A DNA stretch of 64,000 nucleotides from Paramacrobiotus metropolitanus (taxonomy: Eukaryota; Tardigrada; Eutardigrada; Parachela; Macrobiotidae). This document shows, in pieces, positions 39,301 to 51,100 of this stretch. Under the pieces are notes generated by a model that saw only the letters and a list, made by a program, of their open reading frames with translations, ran no database searches and was not told the DNA's origin. The position numbers and the translations under genes are program-made. Position 1 is the first letter of the stretch. Each line of letters opens with the position of its first letter. The stretch lies in assembly GCF_019649055.1 (NCBI RefSeq), contig NW_026570297.1:186001-250000 (forward strand). Reading direction: 5' to 3'.

Positions 39301-39540
39301 TACATGTTCGTGCATACAAAAAACTTCGCACCTTGTCTTTTGTATGCGTTTTGCATGTGCCACATTTTATGGCGGATAGTTTATTGTCGTTGATTCGAAT
39401 TAAAATCAGCTTTAAAAATGCAGTACGAAAACCCATGCCGGTCATTCTACAGTATCTTGATGCAAATCTTCCATTCTACTCAAATCAACAACATATAAAA
39501 ATTGCGGTCAACGCCAAACCGCGTTATGCGTATGCAGAAA

Positions 39541-39630
39541 ATTACGAGAGTTAAATATGCGCAGCAAGTCGTGCACCACTGTTTTAAAACATTGGTGCAT
39601 CTACCTCTGCGTATATCTAACTCTCGTAGT
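39541..39630. repeat. Imperfect 90-bp palindrome
   Basis: Two 45-bp arms meet at the centre gttttaaaac. About three quarters of the positions pair, with most mismatches in one block in the middle of the arm. It could be a small foldback element or a structured RNA; no flanking duplication was recognised. Confidence 0.75.
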
Positions 39631-39899
39631 TTCCTGTACTTCAAAATTCCATAATGCCCTTTCTATAGCGGAGAATTTACATAATGAATAACGACTTTCT
39701 AAGTTTTAATAATTTAAATGTAGACTCTTATAGTAAATACGCGAAACCTTCTGTGTGGCGACATGCATTATTACATCAATCAAAACCATTACTGTAGATG
39801 CCGCATGGATTGCTGTAATGATAAAAACCGCATCTTAAAACAGTACAGATTTTGATACACATTAAAGTCGTTAAAACCAAACTCCATAAGCAAACCGCG

Positions 39900-41160
39900 T
39901 TAACGGCTTCGAAGGCGATGTAATCCAAATTTCGAAGATGCAGGTAATTCACCACTACTGGGTTGGACTGAGCGAAATGTGGTACGGCAGAAAATGCGTC
40001 GTATCCCATTCTTAGTATTGCTGACAATGTCCCGATTCATAAGCAGCAAGAATACCTGTGCAATAAGAGCAACATATGAATTCATCAATGCTTAACGAAA
40101 GCTTCTTGGTTCAGATAATATACGGCATTTTATGTGGGCGAGCACCTTATATATTTAATTTGGAGAACGTTATGTAAGCTTTGTGTCTGTTTGTTTTGTT
40201 TGACTTGCTACATAGCGGCGTTCCCATTAGGTTCAGTAACAAAAACTTTTATAGGCATGAGCTCATGATGTTAAAGATGCACTTAAGCCGGTTAACATAT
40301 TTCCTTACCGGACTTCCGACATATCCGATTTGTTGCAGGACGATAAACCATCCAGCTCTGATTTTATCCGAATACCAGTAGTAAGGAAACCCATACGCCA
40401 CAACCAGAACCGGCAAATACCACAACAAATACCACAAATACGATGCGAAAAGTAAACGAAACAAATGCATCCGCTTCCGCTGCAAACTGTTGCCTTGCCT
40501 TCGTCCCTCAATTTGATAACCGACGATTACTGCCAGGTATATGATGCCTTGCAATGCCAGCGGTAAATAACCACCCAGGGTGGCGACAGCGTTACTAATT
40601 TCCTGCGACGTAATGCTAATGCGTCCGCAATCGTACCGTCCCCCGAAATCCCGTTTGCCAAATACACCGCCGATACCCCACAATCCGGGGAGGTTCACGG
40701 CCAAACCGATGCCCCACGCACTAACTAAAAAGACCATGGTCGCCAGATTGGAGGTGACACGACCGTACTGATGGGGAAAGATCAACGCAACGAAACGGTT
40801 AAAGGCAAGAAAGAGGGATGCCCAGGATTCCGCGCAGATGAACCACTGTCCGAAGAAGTACATGGTGGTGCAGTTGAAGGTTGTAATGGGCACGCCCAGC
40901 CACACTGCCCAGCCGGTGATAATGTACAAGGGATTGCTGACCCCGATTTCCAGGGCGTGGAGTAGTTGTTGATGGGCCAGAAGGACGCCGGAACGCGTGC
41001 GCAGATGCGAACGAAGGATCAATGTAAAGAATAAGGTCAAGGAGAGCACCACGCCGGTTACGGAAATCAGGCTGAATGTGGAGATTAAGGTGATCAGTTC
41101 ATTGCGGCGCCGGTCGAAGGTCTGAGATAAATTACCCTGGACGGTTGTTACGTTGATCAT
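39900..41160 (-). CDS. Rhodopsin-like GPCR, orphan
   Basis: Exon 1 (41160 to about 40313) encodes an extracellular N-terminus with two N-glycosylation sequons (NVT, NLS) and six clear membrane helices. TM3 ends in FNRFVALIFP in place of the classical DRY. A second exon, about 40070-39900, supplies TM7 (LMNSYVALIAQVFLLLMNRD) and a basic tail. The strong donor (ccg|gtaagg) and the only nearby acceptor (ttaag|ca) do not agree in phase; a weaker donor at agt would fit. So either an unusual splice site is used or the last helix is out of frame. Small orphan receptors of this kind often detect peptides or chemicals; the ligand cannot be told from sequence. It is divergent from the pair at 54-61 kb. 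Confidence 0.75.
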
Positions 41161-42136
41161 TTTTTGGCAGCCTTGGTAAAATGAATTACTATTTTTATCC
41201 GCTTAAGAATGGAAAATGTGTTTCGCTTCTGCAAAACGCTACGTATACAGCAGATACATACATACATTACATTACATAACGCTTTTGTTAAAGAAAGATT
41301 AGACATAAGAATTCACACTGAGAAAATGTAGTGTTGCCGATTGCTTTCCTCGATTTTATAATTATTCACGTTCAAAAGAAGTATTAACGTCAGCCCGGAG
41401 CCACATGATGGGTGTACGTGCTTTTGAAGAGACAGTAGTGCAACATCGCAGCGGTTACCATGAAAAGGTCACCCGGGTGGCAAGCCACAGGGAATTCTTA
41501 CGATGCCTAATCATTCGTCTTGATTAGAAGACCCGTAAGCAATGATCCATAAATCCGAAGAAAAGCAGGTGGAGTATTATCTTGTGGGTGGAAAATTCAT
41601 AAGCTGCATCACCACGCTTAAGCCTTAATGCAGACCCTTCAAAACATTTAGTCATGAGATGATTATTAATACAGACAGAAATGGTGCATTTCTCCGTTTG
41701 AAGGCTTATTCAAATGAAAATGCGCAGTTAAAAGGCACTACTACATGCGCACTTGATGAAATGATAACTGAGCCCTACCTGCTGTTTAAATCAATTAGTA
41801 CGGCATGTAGAACAAGTAAAGCCAAGCGGAAATATAACAGAAATCATGATCGCCGTCTTACATTTTGCAACAAAATAAAAAAAATCAAAATTTGATCTTT
41901 TTTTTATATTTTGAAATACATGTGAAGATAAAGATATTTTATTATAAAAATCAATTTTGTACTGGAAAAAAACAATTAATAGCGTCCATTACTATAAACA
42001 ATTACGAAGCAAGCGACAATTGTTGCCCTCCGCTTTAGCATATACAGTAATATTACTTTCCCTGCTACAACATCTTTACCGTGTGTACAGATACAAGTAC
42101 TAATTTTCGGACTCACTTAGACAAATTATGCTTTTG
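41161..42136. other. Intergenic region
   Basis: Upstream sequence of the GPCR and the region beyond the 3' end of the DUF4139 gene. AT-rich; I see no exon with domain content and no RNA gene. The frame at 41659-41895 (+) is lysine-rich in its last third because of A-runs and is probably chance. Confidence 0.4.
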
Positions 42137-42170
42137 CTTTCAGAGTTTTTTATTAAAAAAACTCTGAAAG
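42137..42170 (-). terminator. Hairpin carrying the poly(A) signal of the DUF4139 gene
   Basis: Arms ctttcagagtttttt (42137-42151) and its exact complement (42156-42170) flank a 4-nt loop. On the minus strand AATAAA spans 42154-42149, 44 bp after the stop codon, at the tip of the hairpin. It is the likely 3' end signal of the transcript. Confidence 0.6.
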
Positions 42171-42197
42171 TATTAAAAAAATCGGAAACATTTCGTT

Positions 42198-45100
42198 TTA
42201 ATCTGAACTGCTGTTTTTAACTTCGGTTTCGTAAATATTCTTGTCTGACGGATATTCCAGCCGATGTTTAACCGTCCAAGTGTAGGATGAATGTTCTTTA
42301 ATGCTCAGCGTGTGCTCGATATTGCTTTCGTTATTCAGTACCAGTCCTTTTGCTTCAGGGCGCTCACGCGTTAGCGGTGGATCGATCAACGTGACCTAAA
42401 GCAATAAAGGCGATAACTTACTACTTATTTACGCGTGGGTTGATGTTTATTGGTACCTTAAGTTTTTCTTCCGTACTGCGGGGGACTTGTTCCATAATTA
42501 CAACATGTATCGGATCAGGGCGGGTATTTGTCACCTGAATTTCTTGCACAAAAGTCACTACTTTGGTTTTATTGAGCATTCCACTTTGCTCGTTGAAACG
42601 ACGCACAGGTCGGTACTTGACCTTAACGGCTGGATCCACACCCAAGGAGCAGGAGAATGTTTCCTGCGGACTGATTGCTTTTATATCCGTCTAGAAAAAA
42701 CATGTACTGGATCAGGACAACAACATGCCAATATCATTACTTTCATAAAATTAAATTTTACGCAATATCTATGTAGTTTTGCATTAAGTACAAGATTAAT
42801 AATTACCGTTGCAACAAAATTGGCTCCGAAAAAGATGCTTGCTGGACCCGGTAAAATCGGATAGGAACTGGTGTTGACAGCCTTGGCCTCCAGGAACGCC
42901 AGTTCTGCCTTCTTTGGTACGATCTTGTACTGAATTTGCGGTTGCATCTCCAGCGCTCCCACGGTCACTTTATGCTGCGACCCATCACTGGGAACCGTTG
43001 TCGCTTTAGATATTTCGAATGAGGTTGTAATAGCGGAACCTTGCACCTGCACATTAACCCGATGAACGGTAGGTTAGTCATGTCTCACATGACGGTACTA
43101 ACACAGTATTAACAGCGTACCACCGTATGCTTTCGTGCTTTCTGCTCTCAGGCGTCTCAGCCATGATTTAGGCGGGAAAAAGTCGTAATTTTAAATTGCA
43201 CTACTGCTCGTACTTGCCGATCTTGCAGTCTACAGAAACGGACGTTAAATTATCCGCGAATTCTGATCCGGCATTCCGATGTGTGAGGCAACGCGACGTG
43301 CGGTTTGTGGAGTTAAAAGTCACCGGCATGGCCGGAGGTGCACAATTGCAGCTGAGAGTCTTACCTGTCGGTACAGACTGCTCACTGCCGGCACCCTCCG
43401 CCTGTGCCCGATTTCTTCGCCCCCAAACAAACCTTCTTGTAAAAATTCGGTCCGGTCAAAGTGGTAGGTCGGATATAGCGCTCCACGCAGTCACTCTTCC
43501 ACCTTCCGGCGCGCTGGATCTGCTCCTTCGGTAGGGATTGCGCCGCGGCCTCGGTTGCCGCTCCGATGCGGAAGCTGTGTGTGCTGATCCGGGCGCAGTC
43601 TGGGTGATCGTGCAATAGCGCCTTTAGAATTCGGTCAACCGTCGCGCGCGTTAGGTACTTTCCGCTCTGATAACAGAAGAAAGGGGTGGTGGTGCCGCCT
43701 TGCTTGATTCTAACGCGGTGGTAGTCGGTGATGGCGAGCACTGGGCAGATAGACCGGTTGGTGGCGGTCAGCGTTATCTTTGCGCCCGCAGCGCTCTGAT
43801 CGGTTTTGGTACGTTTAAGGGAGATCGAAACCGTATTTCCTGCAATCACCACGTCTTGGAGAAGGAGAGTAGAGGCGTCGTCAAACTTGCAGCTGGACTT
43901 GGACGCTAACTCGCTGATGCGCAGGAAACCAAAGAACGCTACACAAAAGGCGCACCACACCATGACTGCTTCTTCGGCGTTGCCGTGCACTGAGATGCGC
44001 GATTTCAGCGTGCGCATGATGTCCAGCGTGATGGGCAGCCGCTTGTCCGGTCTCGGTCCGCGCAGCCTCTTGAAACCGCTCACCGCACGCACGACCAGGT
44101 CGTCGGCAGTAGGGTTAAGCAGGCCGGCTTCCCGGTGACTGTTGTGTACCGCTGCGAGGTAGACTTTCATGGTCCGGTAGGCTGCGTTCTCTTCTTATAA
44201 GGAGGCGACGTACGCAGCAACGGTAGAGGGAGTGGCTGGCAGAGACATGTGACCCTTTGCGGCGCAGAACCGTACAAAATGTGTCATCGATGCCCTGTAC
44301 GTAGCTCTGGAGGAGTCAGAGATGTGGGCGTTGAGGAGCCGCCGCAGGGTGGCGCTCCGTGGTACGTAATCTGCAGGCTGGGGAAAAGGTCCGGGTGAGG
44401 TGTGGGCGTACTGAGCGCTGCCGGTGCGAGCGATCGGAACCGTGACATCTGAAACCGAGACAATGCGTCAGCAATGCCGTTGTCCACGCCCGGTATGTGT
44501 TTGAGCGTTAGCGTGAAATTATTAGTGGCCGCCGCCCACGTCATTCTTCGCATCAGATCGAGTACACCCGGGCTGCTGGAGCGCAGGTGTGCCCATGCCT
44601 CCACAGCGCCGGCGTTATCGGTGTGGAAGATCACTCTCTTCAGCCGCAGCTTATGCCCCCAAACAATTATGGCGAGCAGGATGGGCACCATCTCCATGTA
44701 CTCTATCGAGAGTCTGGCCCGCAGCACCCACTCCGGCCACCTGGACTGGAACCACTCATTGTTAAAGAATGCTCCCAATCCCAGCGTGGCGGACGCGTCG
44801 GTGTAGAGATGCAGTATGTCAGAAGTGGTCCAGTCTGGCTGCAGGAAGGAGGCTGTCCCGTTCCACTGTGGCAGGAAGTCCCTCCACCAGTCGAGATCGG
44901 AGCGGAAGTCCAGGCTGATAGGGATTTCACGTTGGCCGTGGAAGTCTGCCAAGAGCCGTATCGTTCTGCGGGTAAACAGACGACTCGAGGGGATGCATTT
45001 GGAGGCAAACGTCAACGTGCCGATCAAACTCTGCAGCTCGGTGACTGTACAGGTGGTTTTTTCCTGCCAGTTGTTGAGGTTATCCATGATCTCCGCTAGT

Positions 45101-48100
45101 TTGCCGTCCGGCAGACTCAAGGTCTGTGCGCACGAGTCCAGCTCGATGCCGAGAAAAGTCAGACGGGTCGCGGGTCCTTCGGTCTTGTCAACCGCCAAGG
45201 GAACCCCGAGCTCGTTGCACACTTCCCGCATCGAAGTCATCAGAACTTGGCACTGCCTGCTTCTGGGGTTGCCAATGAACAGGAAGTCATCCACGTAGTG
45301 GAGGAGAGACTTGATGCCGGCGCGCCTTTGTACGCACCAATGAACCGCCGTTGAGAAAAACTCAAAGATGTATGGGGCGGAGCGGCAGCCAAACAGTAAC
45401 ACTACGTCGAAGTAGTACTTACCGTTAAATTGGTAACCCAGGAGATTCCAATCAGCCTTTCTTACGGGTATCAGCCGGAATGCGGACTTGATGTCCATTT
45501 TCCCCATCATTGCTCCCTTCCCAGCGACTGTGAGCAGCTTCACTGCGTCGTCGACGGAGCAGTACTGGAGTGGCATTTCGCGACCGTCTATGTAGTCGTT
45601 CACGCTGATTCCGGATGGCTGTGACAGGTCCAGAATCGTGCGATAGCCGCCGTCCTTCTTCGGTCGGCATCCGAGCGCGTTTACCACAAAGCACGGCAGC
45701 GGAGAAGTCAGAAACGGTCCCACAGAGTGTCCCGCGGCAACTTCCTTTTGTATGTTCCGCTGCAAAGCGTCGTGGTTGATCCGCGCAGAAAGCGAATTCT
45801 TGGTGTGGCGTGTGAACTGGGGTCCTCTGTACCGGATGTCAGCTCCAGTGCGAATTGTCGTGGAGATGAATCGGCGGAGGCTATCGTCTGGGTGTTCGGC
45901 GAGCATGCTCTCAAACGCATCAGCACGCAGTGGCGTCTGAGCATTTGCAGGCACTACCGTGAACTCAGTGTGAGTCCGACTTGCACTGCAGCGCCCGGTG
46001 GTCTTTGTCGCGGCACTTTGCGCAGACGTGCAGGCGTCCTTGACTGCATGGATCGCTACACCGGAACTGGTTATAGTTGCGGCAGACTTCGCCCTTCGCA
46101 GCTGGGGCTGGTCGAAAGGGCTGATGGCGTCCCGTCTGTCCCTTGTGCGGAAGCGGGCATTGTGCGATGAAGTGCCCAAGCTCCCCACAGTTGCGACATC
46201 TGTCCGTTGGAGCAGCACCTTTCTTCGGACGCGGTTCAGCTGGAGCGTCGCTGTGGCCTTCCTCCGGGACGGCGTTCTGTATGTAGTCCGCATACGTGTC
46301 GTCGTGCCGGCGAGCCCACATATCGTATTCGTGCGGGTGACTGGTCATGAGGGACCGGAACTGCCGGTCGTATTCGAGCCAATGGGCGGTCGGGACCCCC
46401 CGCTCGACATAAGCCGCAATAAGGTCTTGGTACTTTGCCAACGCTGTTGCCAGTTGTGGAGTTACCGTGACGCGGTAGGCCAAAAAGACGGAGAACGCTC
46501 GGATCCATGATGGAAAAGAATCAACGACGGATCTGGTTTCGTTAGGCTTAAGCACCACATTCCCCTTCGAGATCACCATTTTAGAGCCTCCATGTTTAGG
46601 CCTTTCAACTCGGTTCTTGGGCAGCAGGCAGTCGAAGTCGACGTAGCGCGACGGATCGAGCAGTCGCCTACGAATCCGGCTCGGAACTGCAGGTAAGTGC
46701 TCTGCTTGAGCGCTGTGCCGTTCTCCTGCAGACGTCGACGCAGTTTGGCCATCCCCAAATTGTCGCTGACGGGGGTGTGGACCCAGGCGATCGAAAACAT
46801 CGCGGCGGACCAGTGAGCGGCTGCGGGATGACGATGAGCGGCTGCTGCTGCTGTGCTTACCTCTACGATGGTCTCCGTGATGAGCTATCCTCTCGGTAAC
46901 GCATATTTCTATTGCCGTCTGCCAGAGACTCAATTTCGAGGCCGGCGTCCCCGGTCGCGGGCGAAGTAACGCGAGGTTCCCCGGTCCCCTTGGCTGCTAT
47001 CGGCGTTACGATGTCGATAAACTGCTGTATTTTCTCGTTCTGGCGATCCATCAGCATCTTCCAGTCGGGCTGCGCTTGGTCCACAACGACCACTTCGGAC
47101 CGAACAGTGGGACCAGGCGATCGGGATCGGCGGCGCTTTCGACCCGGTCTCGATTTTGGCTGTTGCTGCGTGTTGCTGCTGGCGACATCCCGGGCAGAAC
47201 GTGTTCTCCGCGGGCTTGCCACGCGGGTGCTTGGCGCGGTTCTCTTTTTTCCAGCCATAATCTTAGCGGTAAAAGAAAAACTCAACGATTTTGTGACTTA
47301 GGGAGTCGAGAATTTTCGGAGAGCTTTTCGGAATTATTGAAAATTCTGCAGTTAGCAACAGGTGAAAACCGTTATGGCAAAACGATAGCGATGTGCGATG
47401 CGCACAGGCAAGATGCACACGGCCCGAACAGCGCCGGCAGGTACAGGGATGTAAGTACAGGGAAAAGACAGAATTACGCGGTAATTTAATTTCCGCTAAT
47501 TCTTAACTGACATTTAAACTGCACAGTGAAGGGTAATGCGCTATTGCGCCTTGAGATTCTTAATTAATTCAAGAATAGGTCAGTAGCTTCAAAAATTTCA
47601 CTCTGTTGCACTTGCAACAGAGTGAAATTTTTATTATATTACAAAGTTTTTATTTACTTTTTATTTACAAAGTTTTTATATTACAAAGTTTTTATATTAC
47701 AGCGTTTTTATTTTACAAATATTACAAAATTTTTATTATATAATATTATATTTGTATGAAAAGACCCTTCTCGGGAAATGAAACGGCGTCTTAAAAGGAC
47801 AGTTTGAGAAGCGGTATGCCGTACGTAGTCAATCAGCGGCTTTTAACCCGTTGACGGGCATTGGCGTCAGGACGCAACATGGTCTTCTGAATTTTTTTCC
47901 CAATGATTGGGAACAGTTAATGAATACCACTTAGCATAATTAGCAATAAGAGACTTTAAAGCAGCAGTAAAAACATAATTCAGACTTATATCTCAAGTTA
48001 TTTACAAATGACCGTTGCCCCAAAATGGTTAATTTCGGACTTTTCAAGCTCTCGCAGATCTTACTAATTAACTAATTAGTGCATGAATAGTTAAACCAGA

Positions 48101-51100
48101 GATAAATCAACAAAGTACAGCTAACATCGTTCTATCCAAAATCGATTAACACGGGTCTCGTAAGTTGAACTGTAGAAGACCACAGTCCGTCAAAAATTTG
48201 TGTTGCGTGCCAACACCATTGCCCATGAACGGTCTCGAATACACGGGCGGGTGCAATTTCGACTGTTTCTCTTTATCACAATGTCATAATCAGATCAAGT
48301 TACTGTCGGTTCGTACGCAAAACATGCGTCACGCGGTTCTGTTGGTCGGAAGCTGGCAGAAAACGCTTTTGCGTATCAACACCCCGGGCGGTCGGCGAAA
48401 AGACAAAATCGTCTGTAAATTTTTCGGCTTCCGGAAAACAGAACGCTTACAGGAACCGAACATGATAGTCCTAATTGTAATTCTACCGTCGGTGCAGTAA
48501 CACTGTGAATGGCGGCACAACACCACGCGCTTTGCCCCGTTTCTACATATTGACACATCGCTTGGGCAAGCTAAGCGAGAGCTGCACAGCCTTTCAGAAA
48601 CATGAGTTTTGTTCGATCAGTCTCGGGCGGTTGAAAACTAGAGTAACTGCACAGTGCACACTGTACGCGTGCACATTGGGGATCTTGACCTTTGCGGCAG
48701 CCTAGCTACAGTAGTTTCTTCCGGTCGCTAACGCGTTCCAGAAGGTGCTAGTTACCGGTGTCTAATATCCCATTTTGCGCCAATGACCACTGTAGCTGGA
48801 CTATCCGCGCCGCCTTTTTGGACAGTGGCACTTGCGGCCATACCAAGGAAAAATGCAAACGTGTACAATGCGGGCAGTATAAAGGCGGCTAGGCGTGCCA
48901 GATATTCAAGAAATGCATTGTTAAACTTCAGAAATATTGCTCCGTGCAGTCTCGTATGAGAGCATGATGAAAGTTATGGGAGAGGAGTATCGTTAGCATA
49001 GTTTATTTTCTGTATTCCGTCTGCAAATAGTGGTCAAATACATGGCAACGGGATATGGTAGTTTTTAATTTTTTGCTGACCAGTGGTCAACTTGTTGACC
49101 ACTGCTATGCTCTTGTTTGGAAGTACTTTTTTGTACTATTTAATGGAATTATTGCTTTTATGTAATTCCCGTTCGTCTAATTATCACAAAATTAAACGTT
49201 TTTATGCTGTAGACCGTCCATGGGCATTGGCGTTGGCAAACACCCTAGTCACCACGGCTGACCTATGGTCAGCACAAGCTTACAAAAAATTCCCGTTCTT
49301 AATTGATTTTTTTCATCGGGAAATCCCGATTTTCAAAAAGAAAACTCGCATTCCTTCGGGTACCGCCCGCTGGAGGGTTAATTCATTTTTAGCGTTTCGG
49401 GGCAATAAGACCGAGCAAGCAAGCATAAATCCCGATTAATTAAGATAGAAGTATACAAATACACTACAGTGTAGGCTCTGAATTAGTGATCTATTGTATG
49501 TAGCTACCGTATATACCGGTATAATAATGTACTCGCACGCACCACTTTAGCCACGGCTGTATGCATAGGTCGAGCCCAAGAAACGCCGTCAGCATGCTCT
49601 GCAATTTCCTCTCCCACATCAAAGTACTCACTGGCTTCTCTCTTGTGCAGAAAGTTGACGGCTCCCCTAAGGTAAACGTGAAATGGAAATAAAACGGCTA
49701 TTCTTGCAAAAATCTGGTTATTCGCAAAAGGACCTGCACAAAACAACAAAGTTTCTACAGTACCTTAACATCGATCTGCTACTCCCTGGTGGTGGGATAC
49801 TGTTAGTGTATGGTGACGCAAACGAGAGCTAAAAGAATACGGGCGTCGTGGTAACTTCAACTGCAGATCCGACCAAATTTAGAAGCAAACAGAAGCGCTT
49901 CAGTGGAATTCCCATATTCCATGAAGTCACTCGTTTTATTTAATGAAAAGACTTCGTTACCTGCTTGGTTCCCAACTCCGGAACATTAGCACCAACTGCC
50001 GGCAAAGCCGTTGACAAGCAGATTTGGACGTCGGACCAGTCTTCATTTGTGCGTTGCGAAATGAGCCCATAATATGTGACCTTTACAACGTAACAGGTAG
50101 TGTAGGCTGACAGTATGTTAAGCAGACGGTATATTTGTTAATACTCACGCACCGACAATTTCTTTGTGTCTGAAGCCACTCTGACATCATACTTTGGACT
50201 CCAGCTGGCATTGTGCACAATGTATTTAACATTAAGCTCCAGTTCGCCTTTTGCCTCGGCTATTAGCGTTATTAAAATATTCCTAAAAACAATTGTTAGG
50301 TAATAGAATGCACAAATGAAAAAACGATATAAAATCCTACATAGTCGATACACAACGGACGCCACTCGGAAAGAAGACTGTGCGGACTGAGTTATCATTT
50401 AAGAGATTAAGCCTTACTGAAGGTTTTATGTCATTGATGTACGCTTTCTTACCATGTATTCTGGCTGCTTGTGCTGGTATATTCGTTAAGATTTTTCTTG
50501 GCTGTCTCAATACTTTCGTTCAGCGTGTTCAAAACGCGGCGCTGTTGAAGTAGTTTTTCGTCCAGTTTACGTGTCTCATTTGTTTGCAATCCCAAGAACT
50601 CGATCATGCTGTTTCCCGTGTCGGATATGGCTGGCGACATTGTCTTTTTCTTTGCCGCAAAAGCGTTCTATAAACAATGGACGCGGAATAGAAAATACTA
50701 GGAAAGTGCACCGCTTTAGGCTAGCACTATAAGACCGAAGCGAAGCTACTGCTAGAAACAGTAAAGGGAAACATAACCTAACGGGCTTCCTATTATTTCG
50801 TCCACCATTCATTTTGTCCATCATTCATTTTATCCACCATTCATTTTGTCCACCAATTACTTTGTCCACTAATTATTTACTCCTTTAAACTACAGAGAAC
50901 CGTTTAAAGTTCAAACCGATGAATACCGTTAAAGCCGAAAAGAATTACTACCTAAGAAAACCTAGGGTAGAATTACCTAATGAATCTAAGAAATCCTAAG
51001 ATAACCTAAAGCACAGTAATCGTTCTCACTTCTCAGCATAGTGTTGAGGGTTGCGAGGTGTTGTATATCGTTTAACCTAAACCACTGTAATCGTTTCAGC

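Larger units (their letters stand above)
36912..39899. other. Intergenic region between receptor cyclase and GPCR
   Basis: No supported gene. It holds two adjacent perfect or near-perfect hairpins (37608-37719), an imperfect short tandem repeat (39201-39300) and a 90-bp palindrome (39541-39630). A small open frame at 38477-38713 (+) is basic and Cys-containing but matches nothing I know; it overlaps an antisense frame of similar length. Confidence 0.4.
43180..47520 (-). mobile_element. DIRS-like tyrosine-recombinase retroelement
   Basis: A GC-richer block within AT-rich host DNA, in the sixth intron of the DUF4139 gene and in the same orientation. In order it carries a gag-like region with a CCHC zinc knuckle, reverse transcriptase plus RNase H, and a tyrosine recombinase, with no integrase or protease, as expected for the DIRS order (DIRS/PAT/Ngaro). 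The coding parts are long and open, so it looks nearly whole and rather young. I did not find its terminal repeats; both ends are approximate. No methyltransferase domain was noticed, which favours PAT or Ngaro-like relatives over DIRS-1 itself. Confidence 0.85.

Noticed and set aside
43806-47301. Long open frames on the plus strand through 43.8-47.3 kb
   Set aside because: They are antisense shadows of the GC-rich retroelement coding regions and have no domain content of their own.
49504-49749. Minus-strand frame as a possible extra exon of the DUF4139 gene
   Set aside because: No similarity to the family's linker region and no acceptor/donor pair that fits phase 0 on both sides.
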